From Neurospora tetrasperma FGSC 2508 (taxonomy: Eukaryota; Ascomycota; Sordariomycetes; Sordariales; Sordariaceae), in NCBI RefSeq assembly GCF_000213175.1, contig NW_009799099.1:4915394-4979393 (forward strand): a stretch of 64,000 nt of DNA. The letters are read 5' to 3'. Under the pieces are notes generated by a model. That model searched no databases. It saw only the letters and a program-made list of their open reading frames with translations, and was not told where the DNA came from. The stretch's first letter is position 1. Every line of letters starts with the position of its first letter. Positions 32,875 through 44,082 of the stretch are shown piece after piece. The position numbers were made by a program, and so were the translations under genes.

Positions 32875-34629
32875 ATGACCATCCGCGAAACCGGCCCCAG
32901 AGGAGCCGATCATCACTCCCCCGACCCTTCTTCTCACCACCACAATGACCTCGGCCGAACCGCCCAACAGACCCAACAAGAAACGAACATGAACACAACC
33001 AGCAGCAGCAACATCAACCCTGGTCCCTCCTCTTCAGGCCAGGCCGGACTCCCCTCCACCATTCCCAGCGCCTCCTACTGGCTCCAACCCAGCGATGTTT
33101 CTCAAAGGCTTGATGATTATCGGTCTACTCCTGATTTGCCGCAGTCGGCTGATACGGTGATTGTGGGGTCGGGGATCACAGGGGCGTTTGCGGCTTGGTT
33201 CCTGTTGGAGCAGACGGGGAGGACGAAGGTTGTTGTTGGATCTGGAGCTGGAGCTGGGTCTGGAGCTGGGAAAGAAGAAGAAGAAAACAGCAACGGAGGC
33301 ATCCTAATGCTCGAAGCGCGCCGACAACCCTGCTCCGGCGCCACCGGCCGCAACGGCGGACACTGCCAGCCTTATGTCTACTCGGCATCTACCCCGTCTA
33401 TAGCCGAGTTCGAGCTGGCCACTTACCAGTTCCTCAAGGCCTTTGTGGAGGAGCAGGGGATTGCGGGCGTTGTGGATTGGAGAACGCTAAGGGTTGTTCA
33501 TGCGTACTTGACGGAGGAGGTGTGGGAGGGGGCAAAAGCGTTGGTGGAAAAGTTGCCGGAGGGACTAAGGGACCAAGTGGATTTGGTTGATGATGAGATC
33601 AGAAAGGGGAAAGAGGGAGGAGAGACGCTGAGGGATTTGAGAGTCCCGCGGGCGAAGGGGGCGGTGGTGCAGAAGCATGCGGCGAGTTTGTGGCCTTGGA
33701 AGTTGGTGGTTTGGGTGTTGGAGAGGTTGTTGGAGAGGTTTCCGGTTAGGAATGGTAGTATGGGTGGTGAAGGGTTTAACTTGCAGACGAACACACCGGT
33801 TTTGGGATTGGAAAAACTCGGCGATGGCAGGTGGACAGTGATAACGAGCAGGGGAAACATCAGGGCGAACAGAGTGTTGTTGGCGATGAACGGGTATACG
33901 AGTAATTTGTTGCCGGAGATGAAGGACTTGATCGTCCCGGTGAGGAGCCAAGTTGCGTCGTTGCGGCCACCGAAGGATGCCGCCAGTGGGAAAGTGGCCG
34001 AGTTGGATTACAGTTATGCGTTTGTCAGTGAGGAGAAGTTTCCGAGGGATGAGTATCTCATGCAGAGACCTTTGCCCGGAGGAGAGCTAATCTACGGAGG
34101 AGCGAGAAGTCATGCGGAGAACAAGGCGGTTGGAGTGTGGCAGGATGATGAAGTCGAGCGAGGCGTCGCGACATATCTGAGACAAAACCTGGCACCATAT
34201 CCGTTGGATCTGACTCTGGACAAATCTGACTCTACGCCTACGGATACCCCTAAGGAGGGAAATGAGACTACAGAACTCGAGGCGACACATCAATGGACGG
34301 GGATCATGGGATTCAGCAGAGACTCGAGTCCTTGGGTCGGACGGGTGCCGGAAAGCCTCGGCGGCGGAGAGAATCTGTATATGTGCGCCGGGTACACCGG
34401 ACACGGAATGCCGCAGGCCGCATTGGCAGCCCGGATGATTGTGGAGGAGATCACGGGTAAACCATTTGCGGATGACGGGCTCAAGTTGCCTCAGGAGATG
34501 GTGTTGACTGAGGAGCGAGTAAGGTGGGTGAGGGAGAACACGAAGACGATGTTGAAAGAGCAGCAGCAGGCACCTGAATGGTCGGCTACCATGCCTGAGT
34601 TGTTGACGGCTACGGAGAGGAGAGCCTGA
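32875..34629 (+). CDS. FAD-dependent oxidoreductase of the DAO family
   Basis: A single exon of 584 aa. The N-terminal 80 residues are Ser/His/Pro-rich and probably disordered. The FAD-binding Rossmann motif is VIVGSGITGAFAAWFL (about residues 93-109), followed after an inserted Gly/Ala/Glu linker (VGSGAGAGSGAGKEEEENS) by LMLEARRQPCSGATGRNGGHCQP, the GATGRNGGH signature of DAO-family oxidases. Near the C-terminus, MGFSRDSSPWVGRVP and YMCAGYTGHGMPQAALAARM form the second FAD contact. Family members oxidise amino acids, sarcosine-like or gamma-glutamyl-amine substrates; the substrate here is unknown. No targeting signal is evident and no pathway partners flank the gene. The low-complexity linker inside the FAD domain looks like an expanded repeat. 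Confidence 0.88.
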   Translation: MTIRETGPRGADHHSPDPSSHHHNDLGRTAQQTQQETNMNTTSSSNINPGPSSSGQAGLPSTIPSASYWLQPSDVSQRLDDYRSTPDLPQSADTVIVGSGITGAFAAWFLLEQTGRTKVVVGSGAGAGSGAGKEEEENSNGGILMLEARRQPCSGATGRNGGHCQPYVYSASTPSIAEFELATYQFLKAFVEEQGIAGVVDWRTLRVVHAYLTEEVWEGAKALVEKLPEGLRDQVDLVDDEIRKGKEGGETLRDLRVPRAKGAVVQKHAASLWPWKLVVWVLERLLERFPVRNGSMGGEGFNLQTNTPVLGLEKLGDGRWTVITSRGNIRANRVLLAMNGYTSNLLPEMKDLIVPVRSQVASLRPPKDAASGKVAELDYSYAFVSEEKFPRDEYLMQRPLPGGELIYGGARSHAENKAVGVWQDDEVERGVATYLRQNLAPYPLDLTLDKSDSTPTDTPKEGNETTELEATHQWTGIMGFSRDSSPWVGRVPESLGGGENLYMCAGYTGHGMPQAALAARMIVEEITGKPFADDGLKLPQEMVLTEERVRWVRENTKTMLKEQQQAPEWSATMPELLTATERRA

Positions 34630-35575
34630 GCAGGGGACTTGATAATGTTGTGAACCAGTCACACCAGTCCGTCCATATGAATGTATAGAACCCAGATAAA
34701 CTACAGAATTATTTTTGTGTTTCCTGTTCAGACCAGCAAACATACCTCTAACTTGTACGACATGAAGCTGATGGATGTGATCTTACTCAAGTCCGAGATT
34801 AGATACCTGCCACTTGCAGATGAGACCGAACCACCTACCTCGGACTTTGTGACGCTTACAGTCAGGACGCTCTCCTATCCTCCGCAAATATTGTTTAAAC
34901 AAAAAAAGAAAACAGACATCAGAGCGGCTCATTCCGGGTCGTCGTGATCTTCCTTGTTCAGAGTGTCCAGGTGTCCCCGGATAGTTTTTGTCTTAACCGG
35001 CAAAAGCACCTGCCAAATCGGGGACGGGCTCCGTGACCCGAAACCGGGCGCCCAACTCCGATCTCCGGTGGGCCACTGAAAGTATGAGAGAGTGAGAGAA
35101 GGCCTATGCCGATGCACCGAAAGGCGGCAATCAGCGGAAGATGGGAGCCCCGGGAGCGGGGCAGGCCTGCCGGGTTTTAGTGGCTTTCGCGGAATGCTTC
35201 CAGGCAGTAGTTGCCAGGCAGCAACCACCCAATCGCCCGCCTTCCCCTCTTTGGCTCTCACTCACATCGCCGTCCTCCTCAATGTGGTGGCTGACATCAG
35301 ATGAATTGATGCGAATATAGGTAATCTCTTCGATACATACACAGTAGATATTCATTGATCGCGACTTAGAAGCTTGTTATACTTTTCTCATCTGTCGTCC
35401 TTCATCCATTTCTCTCACACGAAGCTGATTCAGTTGGGTCATCTTCCCCTACCCGACCCACAACGCACAACACCACCCCCTCAAACCACCAACCCAACCA
35501 ACCCCAAGATTCTTCAACCACCAAAACAATACAAAGTAAACAAACCCTCATAATTCCCAAAAGGGCCCAGTCACC
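34630..35575. other. Spacer upstream of the adenosine deaminase gene
   Basis: 3' flank of the oxidase and CT/AC-rich leader of the deaminase. No gene or RNA recognised. Confidence 0.45.
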
Positions 35576-37477
35576 ATGACAAACCAAATCACCGACGAAG
35601 AATGGGCCGACATCCTCGCCCACGAACTCCCCACGCAAAATGACCCCATCCTGCAAAAGTACCACGCCGCCCGCGCCGCCCTCATCGCCGAAGAGCAGAA
35701 ACAGCGCTCCGACCACGTCTTCCGCCAATCCCTCTCCCCGCTCGCCCGCCGGGCTTGCTCCATCGTCTCCCGCATCCGGCTCGAGGAGCAAAAGGCCATC
35801 TGGACGCCCGACCTCGAGGAGCAGCTGGCGCGCAAAGAGGAGAACAACGGCATCATCATTCATCCGGGCATGATGTTTACGCTGGCCAAGGAGACGATGG
35901 AGGCGACCAAGCTGTGGAGGATTGTGCGAAAAATGCCCAAAGGGGCGCTGCTGCATAGTCATTGTGATGCCATGGTTGACTTTGATTTTTTGTTGGGCGT
36001 GGTGTTGGAGACGGAGGGGATGGGGATCGCGACGCCCGAAAGGGGAGGGCTGGGGACGGAGGAAAGAAGGAGGGAGGGCGAGGTGGTGGTCAAGTTTGTG
36101 GGGGAACTGGAGAGGAAAGTGGATGCAAAGTCCATATGGGCTGGTGAGGAGGAGGGAGGAGGAGGATATGAGCCGGGGACGTTTATCAATTTGGTGGAAG
36201 CCGCGGATGCGTTTCCTGAGGGAGGGAGAAAGGGGTTTTTGCAGTGGTTGAAGAGTAGGTGTATTCTGAGCCAGACGGACGCGATTGAACAGCGACATGG
36301 GTCGGCGGAGATTTGGAGGAAGTTCATGAGGTGCTTCGGTGTGATTGGGTCCATGCTGCATTATGAGCCTATTTGGAGAAGGTTTTTAAGACGGTTGTTG
36401 CAGCAGTTGGTGGAGGATGGGGTTTATTGGGTTGAGGTTAGGTGAGCTACCTCTTTCTCCTTGATCATGTCTGTCTGGCTTGTGAGGTGGCCAGGAAAAA
36501 AAAAAAACGTCATCTGAGGCCTCATCGGCATCAACTTGTTTGGTAGGTCTCCATGGACTAACATTCGTAGATTCGCCTGGCAACTCGACTACTGCCGCGA
36601 AGGCTGCACCACCCCCGAGCCCGACTACACCGCCATGTTCAACGTCATCGAAGAAGAAGTCGCCGCCTTCAAGGCCACTCCCGAAGGCTCCTCCTTCTGG
36701 GGCCTCCGGATGATTTGGACCACCGTCCGCGCCTTTGGGCCCCGTACCATCATCCAGTCCATGAACGACTGCATCGCTACCAAGATCAACTTCCCCCATC
36801 TCATCGCCGGCTACGACCTTGTCGGACCCGAAGACGCCGGCCGCCACCTTACCGATCTCCTACCGGAACTCTTCTGGTTCAGAAAGCAGTGCGCAGCCGA
36901 GGGCGTGGAGATCCCCTTCTTCCTCCACGCCGGAGAAACACTAGGAGACGGTGACGTCGTCGACCACAACCTCTTTGACGCCCTGCTCCTGGGAGCAAGG
37001 AGGATTGGCCACGGCTTCTCACTGTATAAGCACCCGCAGCTGATCAAGGCCGTCAAGGACAAGCGCGTGTTGATCGAGAGCTGTCCGATTTCCAACGAAG
37101 TGCTGCGGTTGACGGGCAGTATCATGCAGCACCCGCTTCCCGCGCTCTTGGCCAGGGGCGTACCGTGTGCCCTTTGCAATGACGACCCGGCAATTCTGGG
37201 TCAGGACATGGCGGGCATGACGCATGATTTCTGGCAGGCGTTGCAGGGGTGGGAGAACCTGGGTCTGGCTGGGTTGGGCTCGTTGGCGGAGAATAGTGTG
37301 AGGTGGGCGGCGTTTGAGGATCAGACGGCGGATGAGTGGGCGAGGGATGTGAGGGAGGCAAGTATGGGCAGTGGAACCAAGGCGGAGAGGTTGAAGCAGT
37401 GGGCTGTGGAGTGGGAGAAGTTTTGCGTGTGGGTGGTGGATGAGTATGGAGATGAATATGGTGGTGATGAGGCGTGA
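35576..37477 (+). CDS. Adenosine deaminase-related protein, ADGF/ADA2 (CECR1) type (2 exons)
   Basis: Model: join(35576..36441, 36571..37477), 590 aa. It is a metal-dependent amidohydrolase expected to deaminate adenosine or a related nucleoside. Metal and active-site motifs are visible in order: MPKGALLHSHCDAMVD (HxH-type metal site), FFLHAGETLGD (catalytic Glu), ARRIGHGFSL and CPISNEVLRL, then CNDDPAILG (second metal ligand Asp-Asp). An extended N-terminal helical region and long insertions against classic ADA fit the ADGF subgroup. No signal peptide is seen, unlike secreted ADA2, so it may act in the cytosol. The 129-nt intron 36442-36570 (GTGAGC, GACTAAC, TAG) restores YWVEVRFAWQLDYC. The C-terminal tail is acidic (DEYGDEYGGDEA). 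Confidence 0.92.
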
Positions 37478-37792
37478 GTGCGGATGGGATGGGCTGCCTC
37501 AGAAGAGTTGGCGATAGACAAATCGGGGCTGTTTGGCGATAACTAAAGTCAGTCTCAATATGGTTACTCAAGTTCTTAGACTTGGCAAAATATACAATGA
37601 ACGTTCAAACCCCAATTTTTTGGGGCCTTGAGCAAACCATTGAATGCATATTGCAAATGGTTGACAGCCAAACTCGGTCCTATTTACCTACATTTGCCAG
37701 CCGATATCCCCATACGACTCATCACACATCTCAGTTCATACCTATATAAACACTATCCTCGTTCAAACAGACACACCGCCCCGTCTACGATT

Positions 37793-37914
37793 ACATACGA
37801 CCATAGGCACTTGAGAAAACTCGGGATCCCGTCCGCTCTCCGATCGATAAGCCAGTGACCGCCAGGCCAGTAGTCGGCTCGGTGACGACCGGCGAATCAC
37901 CTGGTGTTGTATGT
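37793..37914 (+). rRNA. Dispersed 5S rRNA gene, variant isotype
   Basis: The 122-nt segment begins ACATACGACCATAGG and ends TGTTGTATGT, which pair to form helix I. Further 5S hallmarks are the internal control region with GATCCCGTCCGCTCTCCGATC, then GATAAGCCAGTGACC, and GGTGACGACCGGCGAATCAC. Compared from memory with the main Neurospora alpha 5S it differs in the helix II/III region. The CACT/AGTG pairing is kept, so this resembles one of the known minor Neurospora isotypes more than a decayed copy. A T-run at 37922-37931 can end Pol III transcription, and TATATAAA lies about 50 nt upstream (37743-37750). It sits between two convergent protein genes. Confidence 0.9.
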
Positions 37915-37921
37915 TGCTTCC

Positions 37922-37931
37922 TTTTTTTTTT
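37922..37931 (+). terminator. RNA polymerase III terminator of the 5S gene
   Basis: A ten-T run starting eight bases after the 5S 3' end. Confidence 0.75.
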
Positions 37932-38119
37932 CCTTCCCTTCTTACTCCATCTTAATTTTATGAGTTGAGGAAGTGGCATGTCATCCGCTGCATTCGCTAG
38001 ATGAACCACTAAATCAGAACCGAATCAGTTGAACTTCCATGCGTTCATATTGCCAAAAACTTCTTTGCTTAGTCCTGATGTCTAGGTATCTATGGAGCTT
38101 ATAACTACTTGTATACTTA

Positions 38120-40745
38120 TCAAAACCTATTCCTCCCCAAAAACATCCTCATCGCCCCTCCCCTCTTCACTCCATCACCACCACCACCACCAACCATCGG
38201 TACACCACCAAACACACCCGCCGCATCATCATTTTCTCCCGCTGTCACTGCTGCTGCTCCCACTTCTCCATATCCAGCAGCACCAACCACATCCTTCCCG
38301 CCCAACCTCTTCACATCCCTCACCACCCTCCCCGCCCTCGCCTCCACATCCCTAAAATACAACTCCTCCCCTCTTCCCCCTTGGGCTTCCACGCCCCCAA
38401 AGGTAAAAACCTGCTTGGAATCTCCAGACCCAGTACTATTCTTCCCATCCCCAGTCTGCTCATACCACGCCTGCCCCTCCTTCTTCGTCTCCAGCCTCGA
38501 CTCCTTGTATCTAGGACTCTTCCCCTCCCCATTAAATGCCACAGTATCATAGTCCGGAAACGTCATCTGCCCAGAGACGACAACCGTCTTTCCCTGGATC
38601 AAGTGCCCCGATATACTCAAGTTCCCTTGGGGCGAAACGGAGTAGGTGCTGTTGGCAAGTAATGGAAATGTGTAGCTTGTTTCATAGTCGTGAGTGGAAG
38701 AGGAGGAAGACGACGACGACTCGGAGCCGGAGATGAGCATGTCGTTGAATTGATTATAGCCCTGTGCTGAGACGAGACCCTTGTTGGTGTAGCTGAGTGT
38801 TTGGGTCCATGTTACCAAGGGGGAGCGGACGCGGAGGGAGCGTTTGACGGATGTGGTGTAGGTGATGGATTCTGGGGTTGAGGAGTTGGAGGAGGAGGGG
38901 GGAGCGCGGATGGAGGAGACAGTGATGAGGGGGGTGAGACCGTCGATGGTGGGGAGTTTGTTGTCATTGTTGTTGTTGTTGTTGTTGCTTCCGATGGAGT
39001 TGGAGTGGGAGTGGGAGTCGGTCCAGATGAAGATTTTTCCCGTGACGTACCACGATTCGTTGACGTGGTCTGTTAGGACTGCATTGTGGCCAGAGGAGGA
39101 CGAGGACGCGGTGTCGTTGATGCCGGCGATGCGGATGGTGAATTCGTGAGGTTTGCCGTCGGTGAGAACGGCTAGCCAGGGGGTGATGTCGATTTCGTGT
39201 TCTTTCAGGTCGAAGGCTTCGATGCCGGCGATGGGTCGATGCAAGGAGGGAACAACGCCGCCGGTGAAGATGACGGGGAAGGGCCAGTAGACGCCGGCTA
39301 GGTGGCCGTCGATGAGGATTTGGACCTCGCGGAAGGGCGAGTAGCCGGGGAGTTCGCCGACTGTGTCGGAGAAGGCGTTGGTGTCGCTTTGAAGGACATT
39401 GGACCACCAGAACTCTTCGTTACCTTGGCCGTTGGCGGAGACAGAGAAGACGGCGCGGCGGGCGTTGAGTGGAAAGTCGGAGATGGTGTTGGTGGCGTTT
39501 TGAGTGGGGAGGGTGAACTGGCTGACGGCGTTGTTGGCGGACTGCCGGGCAGAGATGGGGATAATGAGGTCGCTGGGAGGAGCGGCATTGGTTGCGACGT
39601 CGCTATAGAAGAAAGTGGCTGTAAGAGTGGTGTTGAAAATGCCGGTGTACTTGTCGTTGACAAGGTTGCCTAGATCAAAAATGATCTTTTGCTTCTGTTG
39701 CCAGAGGGAAAGGTACTCGGTCATGTCCTTGAGATATTCCCATCGAATTCCTGGCGGCGCCACCGGTTCAGCGGTTGAAGTTCTCCCTGATACGAGTTAG
39801 CTGTTTTTTTTCTTTGGGTTTCGGTACTGTGATGATTTCAGGTGTCCATGTGCTACATGAAGAAGAGGCTCTGCTCTGCTGTTCATGGGTGTGGCAGGAA
39901 GCACTCACAAACTTCGGTATCACCAAGGTACATCAATGCCAGGCGGTCGTACTGTCTCCCCTCACTGACAACGGTGAAGTTCATCACAATTCGGTTAAAC
40001 TTGCAACTAGGTGGCGTGTAGTCTCCTATATCACGGTGAAACAGCAATGTCAGAAAATTGGTCAAAGGAGATCTTCTGTTTGGATATGGTCCAGCTCACC
40101 GATGTACGGAACTCCATAGCTGAAAGCAAAGTCATGGCGCATCAACAACACAGTACATGCTTCCTGAGTTGATCCAGCTGGAATGGGTGTTGTTCCATCG
40201 CTATCAGCCGGGCCATAAGGCATCAATACTGGCGGCGCAACCTCAAAGTTTCTCAGGACCGTTTTCTCCGCGGCAGCAGACGAAGTTGTGACGGATGACT
40301 GAATTTGCCTTGCTTTTTGCTGTGATTTGAGAAGGTCGAGAGTTGCTGGTTCGGTAGGATGGAGGCCTTCAACCTGATGGCCATAAGTTCCATTTGCCGT
40401 TGAGAGTTGCTCGTGGATATCGGATATCGGGCATGACGGTATACCAAGGACATGGAAGACAAACCCCGTAACGAAGAGTGAAGCAAAGAGCCACATGACT
40501 GACAAGAGAACCCGTCGTGTTCGGGCTTGCTTGACTGAGCGAGGAATGAGTTCTTCCCTCATGACCACCAAAGGCCGCTTCTCAATGTCCGCAGAAGCCA
40601 TGTTCATTGTGCCGTAGGTTCCGCTGCGAGGAACTACCGATGTCGAAGATCTTAAGCCATGGGCTGTTGAGACTGAACCGGCGGGGTTGCCGGGGTATAA
40701 AAGAGGACGGAGGAACTGTCCTTGATCGCTAACCGTGTTCGCCAT
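38120..40745 (-). CDS. PNGase A-like (peptide-N4-(N-acetyl-glucosaminyl)asparagine amidase A) membrane protein, 3 exons
   Basis: Model: complement(join(38120..39786, 39909..40025, 40100..40745)), 809 aa. This is the plant/fungal PNGase A family, acting on N-glycans in the secretory pathway. A type II membrane anchor lies at about residues 77-100 (VLLSVMWLFASLFVTGFVFHVLGI), preceded by a basic cytosolic segment. The domain begins with LRNFEVAPPVLMP and continues through QEACTVLLMRHDFAFSYGVPYIG, YDRLALMYLGDTEVWRTSTAEPV and GIRWEYLKDMTEY. Introns of 74 nt (40026-40099) and 122 nt (39787-39908) have CTGAC/CTAAC branch points and restore VPYIGDYTPPSCK and DTEVWRTSTA. Poly-Asn and poly-Ser tracts are inserted mid-domain and the C-terminus is Gly-rich. 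Many N-x-S/T sites fit luminal exposure. Activity is not certain for fungal members. Confidence 0.9.
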
Positions 40746-41361
40746 GGTACCTCGCGGGAGCGGTCGATGGTGTTACCACCTTCTCAAACTAGAAAGAAGC
40801 TTGGCTTGACTGTAGATATAGTCTCGACGAATGTGGCAGGCCAATAGGAACATCAATGGTGCGATACCACCCGGGACGCCGGCACCGCAACGGAACAATC
40901 TAACACCTGACTGGCTTGTGTGCTTTCGAGCGGATCGGCGAGGGGATGAAAAGCCATGTAAATTGCGTGCATGAGGTGGTGTTGATGCTCGTGTCTGGTC
41001 CGTGCGCTTCTCGCATATGATCGACCGTTGTCAGTTGCGGCTGCAGTGTATTGATACAACGAGTGATACACAATGTGACAATGTAAACAACATGGTGGCA
41101 CGTAGAATTCCAAACAGCATACTTTCTACCTCGTTCCTCCAACGGGTGGGTAATGACCTAAGCGTGTACAAGTACTACAATGCAAGGTTCAGTATGGTGT
41201 TGTCCGGATTATGAGAAAGGGGATTCTTATTTATGTGCAATGCAACCACCACCTACGGAACGCCAGCCTCCAAACAAGGGATATACAACTGAAAGATGAA
41301 CATGAAGGAAAGATTGAGAAGTTGAAACAGGGTATCCAAGGCAAGGTAAGCACTTTTTTTT
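40746..41361. other. Spacer between PNGase A-like promoter and DUF1279 gene 3' end
   Basis: Promoter side of the PNGase A-like gene and 3' flank of the DUF1279 gene. No gene or repeat recognised. Confidence 0.45.
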
Positions 41362-42286
41362 TCAAGGCTTCTTGACAACGGTCTTCACCTTCTTTGTGCC
41401 GATCTGGTAGCCCCAAGACCTGAGAACCTTGACGACCTTGGGAAGGATAGCAGCCGTCAGAGGGACTCTGATAAAAATGAAGCTCTTGTGGATTGCGTAC
41501 GCCAGAGCAAGCTGGGTGGCCAAGCCTGAGAAGGAGACGGTCAGCATATGTGCCCATTGGTGTGGTCCGAGGGACATTGTTTTGCAAGTACTTACTGGCT
41601 CCAGCTTGCTTGCTCCGCTCCTCAGCGGCCTCAACACCCCATCCGACCTCAGGCTCCTCGCCAGTGCGTTCCCGCTTGTTATCCTTGTAAGCCGTCCGAT
41701 ACTTGTGCCAGAAGTCTTGGACGTTCTGGGGGATGACTGTTTGGAACCACGACACCACGACATGCTCGATGTGGGCTGAAGAGTACCGAGACGTCAGTTT
41801 TTGTTCACTTTGCCGATAATCCAAGTCAAACTTACCAATCTTCTCGGTGCCGACGGTGCGCACGAGCAGGAAGCAGAAAGGGAAGTCTAGCACGCTGAGA
41901 GCGAGATAGACTCCGACAGCAGTCCAGCCGTACTCCTTGGACAGCTTCTTCATCTTGGCGCTAAATCCGGTCGGCTCGGGCTCCTTCTCCTTGGCCCTGG
42001 CCTTCTCCTTGGCTCCCTCGTTCTCCGACGACTTGTCAGACCGGCGCGACCTCGACGACTGGAATGGGCGTCTTGACGACGTGGTAAACTGCTTGGGCTG
42101 CCCGGCTCTCGATGCCTGTCTGATTCTGGCCGACAAGCTCGCGTACTGGAACCGTGGTGTCGCTGCGCTCTTGGTAGAGATATGCTGCGCCCATGTCCGA
42201 GCCACTGTGGTGTCCCTAGAAACCCCCCGGAAGATGGCGCCTCCTCTAAGGAGGGTCTCGGCAGCTCCGTACCCTGTCCTCAACAT
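41362..42286 (-). CDS. DUF1279 mitochondrial protein (FAM210A/Nat2 family), 3 exons
   Basis: Model: complement(join(41362..41525, 41596..41775, 41836..42286)), 264 aa. The family includes human FAM210A/B and yeast Nat2, inner-membrane proteins tied to mitochondrial translation and respiration. An Arg/Ser/Thr-rich presequence covers about residues 1-85, followed by a K/E-rich linker (EGAKEKARAKEKEPEP). DUF1279 starts with KKLSKEYGWTAVGVYLALSVLDFPFCFLLVR, containing the membrane helix, and ends with LATQLALAYAIHKSFIFIRVPLTAAILPKVVKVLRSWG. Introns of 60 nt and 70 nt have GTAAGT donors. The unspliced frame runs open through both introns and would misread the C-terminus. The gene is divergent from the AIM24-like gene. 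Confidence 0.92.
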
Positions 42287-44082
42287 GATGATGATCTAAA
42301 CGGTACGTGGCAGGAATCGGTCGGTCGTGGTCGGTCGCAGAAACGTCGCAAGGTGGCCCAAGCTCCAAGTCTCAAGCTTCTTGAGCTTCGAGGGATCGCT
42401 TCGTACAATGCTAGTCTCACTGAGGGGAGTCTAAGGATTATGGATGCGGGTAGACGCCGTCGCCAACAAGCTGGTGCTTGATCGAATTCGAGATGGTTGA
42501 CCTAGCCGTGCCTGTTTCCGCGGTAGAAAGACGAACGCGTAATCGATCGAGAACTACGACAAGTATCTCCAAAGGCTCAAAGGGGCAGCAGGAGAAGTTT
42601 GGGTTGAGGAGATGGAGGGAGGCGTATCGGCTAGGTCAAAGAGAAATCCAGTCGGGGATTTCCTCGTTGCATGGGCTGACGATATCGCAAGGGGTCACGC
42701 AACGGCTCTTATTTTATTTTCCTCGACTTCAGTTTCTAGAAGTTCGCGGACCTCTTTGGGTTGCATGTGAGTGATGCAACCAAGTCGTTGCGGCAGGCAG
42801 CGCATCATTCCACTACATCCCATTGGTCAATCGACATCCGTCTCTGCCCGGTCAATGTTGGATCCATGACCCCGCCATCTCGTTCCGGCAGGCAACAAAG
42901 CTCAGTGCTGACGAGTCTCACCACGGCAGGCCGTTGAGGCCGCTAATGGTATCGCCCCAAGGAACCTCAAAACAACTCAGCCTCTTCAACTTCTTAGCTT
43001 ACCAACAGAGAGACTTGTCATTCGGCCTTTCGAGCAATACTATTACTTGATTTTCGCCCTACTTATCGACCACTCAATATTCATGGACATTCCAAGCCAC
43101 GAGTCGAGGCATTATGTGGCTGATATGGTTCTTTGAAAGCCATCGATGGAGTTGCTGTTGGTTTAGGAAGCGTTCGGTGATCTGATCTGATGGGTTCAAA
43201 CTATTCACGTCCGCACTGACCATTCATCACCTTATCGCAGAGTAAACAAACTTCCCCTTTCGTTCAGGAGCTGAACATCGAAGGCTATGAGCGCAAACAG
43301 AACTTTGTGAACCTTCTTCACATGTTCTCCCACTTTGTTTCCAAACATTCATTCCTCTTCGACGCCCAGCGTGTCTCTCGACTTTGGTGAGCTAGAATTG
43401 GGATTCGCCATCGGAGATCCGAACAGGACCCTGCTGAGCCTGTAAGACTTGGCCGCCAATCACGTTCCTCGGTTCCCTCTGTAAGCGCCCTCGTCCCGCG
43501 CTTGCACTTATTGCTCCATGGCCCCATGAAGACAAGACGGCGCTCTTCCCTTCCTGTCATCTTCAAGGCCCATTGATTGGGCACTTCATCTTCTCCATAC
43601 ACCATGAAGCTTGAATTAGAAAGCAGCCCGCACCACAGCCGCTACGGCGGACGCGCAACGAGAGGCCATCTGGGGCGCTGTTCAGTCCCCTGCTACACTA
43701 GGGTAGAGCTGCTCAGGTACCAGTGGCACCCTTCAATAAAATGGGATGAGTCTGGACGCCGACTTGACGTCCGCGTCAGATGCTTTTTCCTGCGGTTCCT
43801 TCTTCTCTCCCGATTTCTGAGTCCGTGAATCCGTGTGAACCTTTTTCTTTTGAATCGGCTTCTCACCAAAGTTATCTCTATTTTCTGTTGATGGTCTCAC
43901 AAACTCGGGCAACACAAGTGATCTGCAGTCAGCTTCTTTTATAAGTGCGGGGAATCCATCGAGTTTACTCCAAAAGTTCCCATCGAGACTTGGCGAGGTT
44001 CATCAAGACAAGGACCATTCCTTCAACAAGCTCAAAACTATCTGAGAAAAGATTCGTGTGTTCGAGCAAACAAACAATCAAT
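42287..44082. other. Divergent spacer, DUF1279 / AIM24-like
   Basis: About 1.8 kb with two promoters. Short frames (under 100 codons) at 42478, 42823, 43318 and 43577 have no motif or splice support. No RNA gene seen. Confidence 0.45.

Noticed and set aside
35402-36361. 319-codon minus-strand frame opposite the adenosine deaminase
   Set aside because: Shadow of the ADGF exon, which carries all catalytic motifs.
41231-41361. C-terminal extension of the DUF1279 frame through its introns
   Set aside because: The frame is open only because both introns lack stops. The spliced form restores the conserved domain end and stops at 41362.
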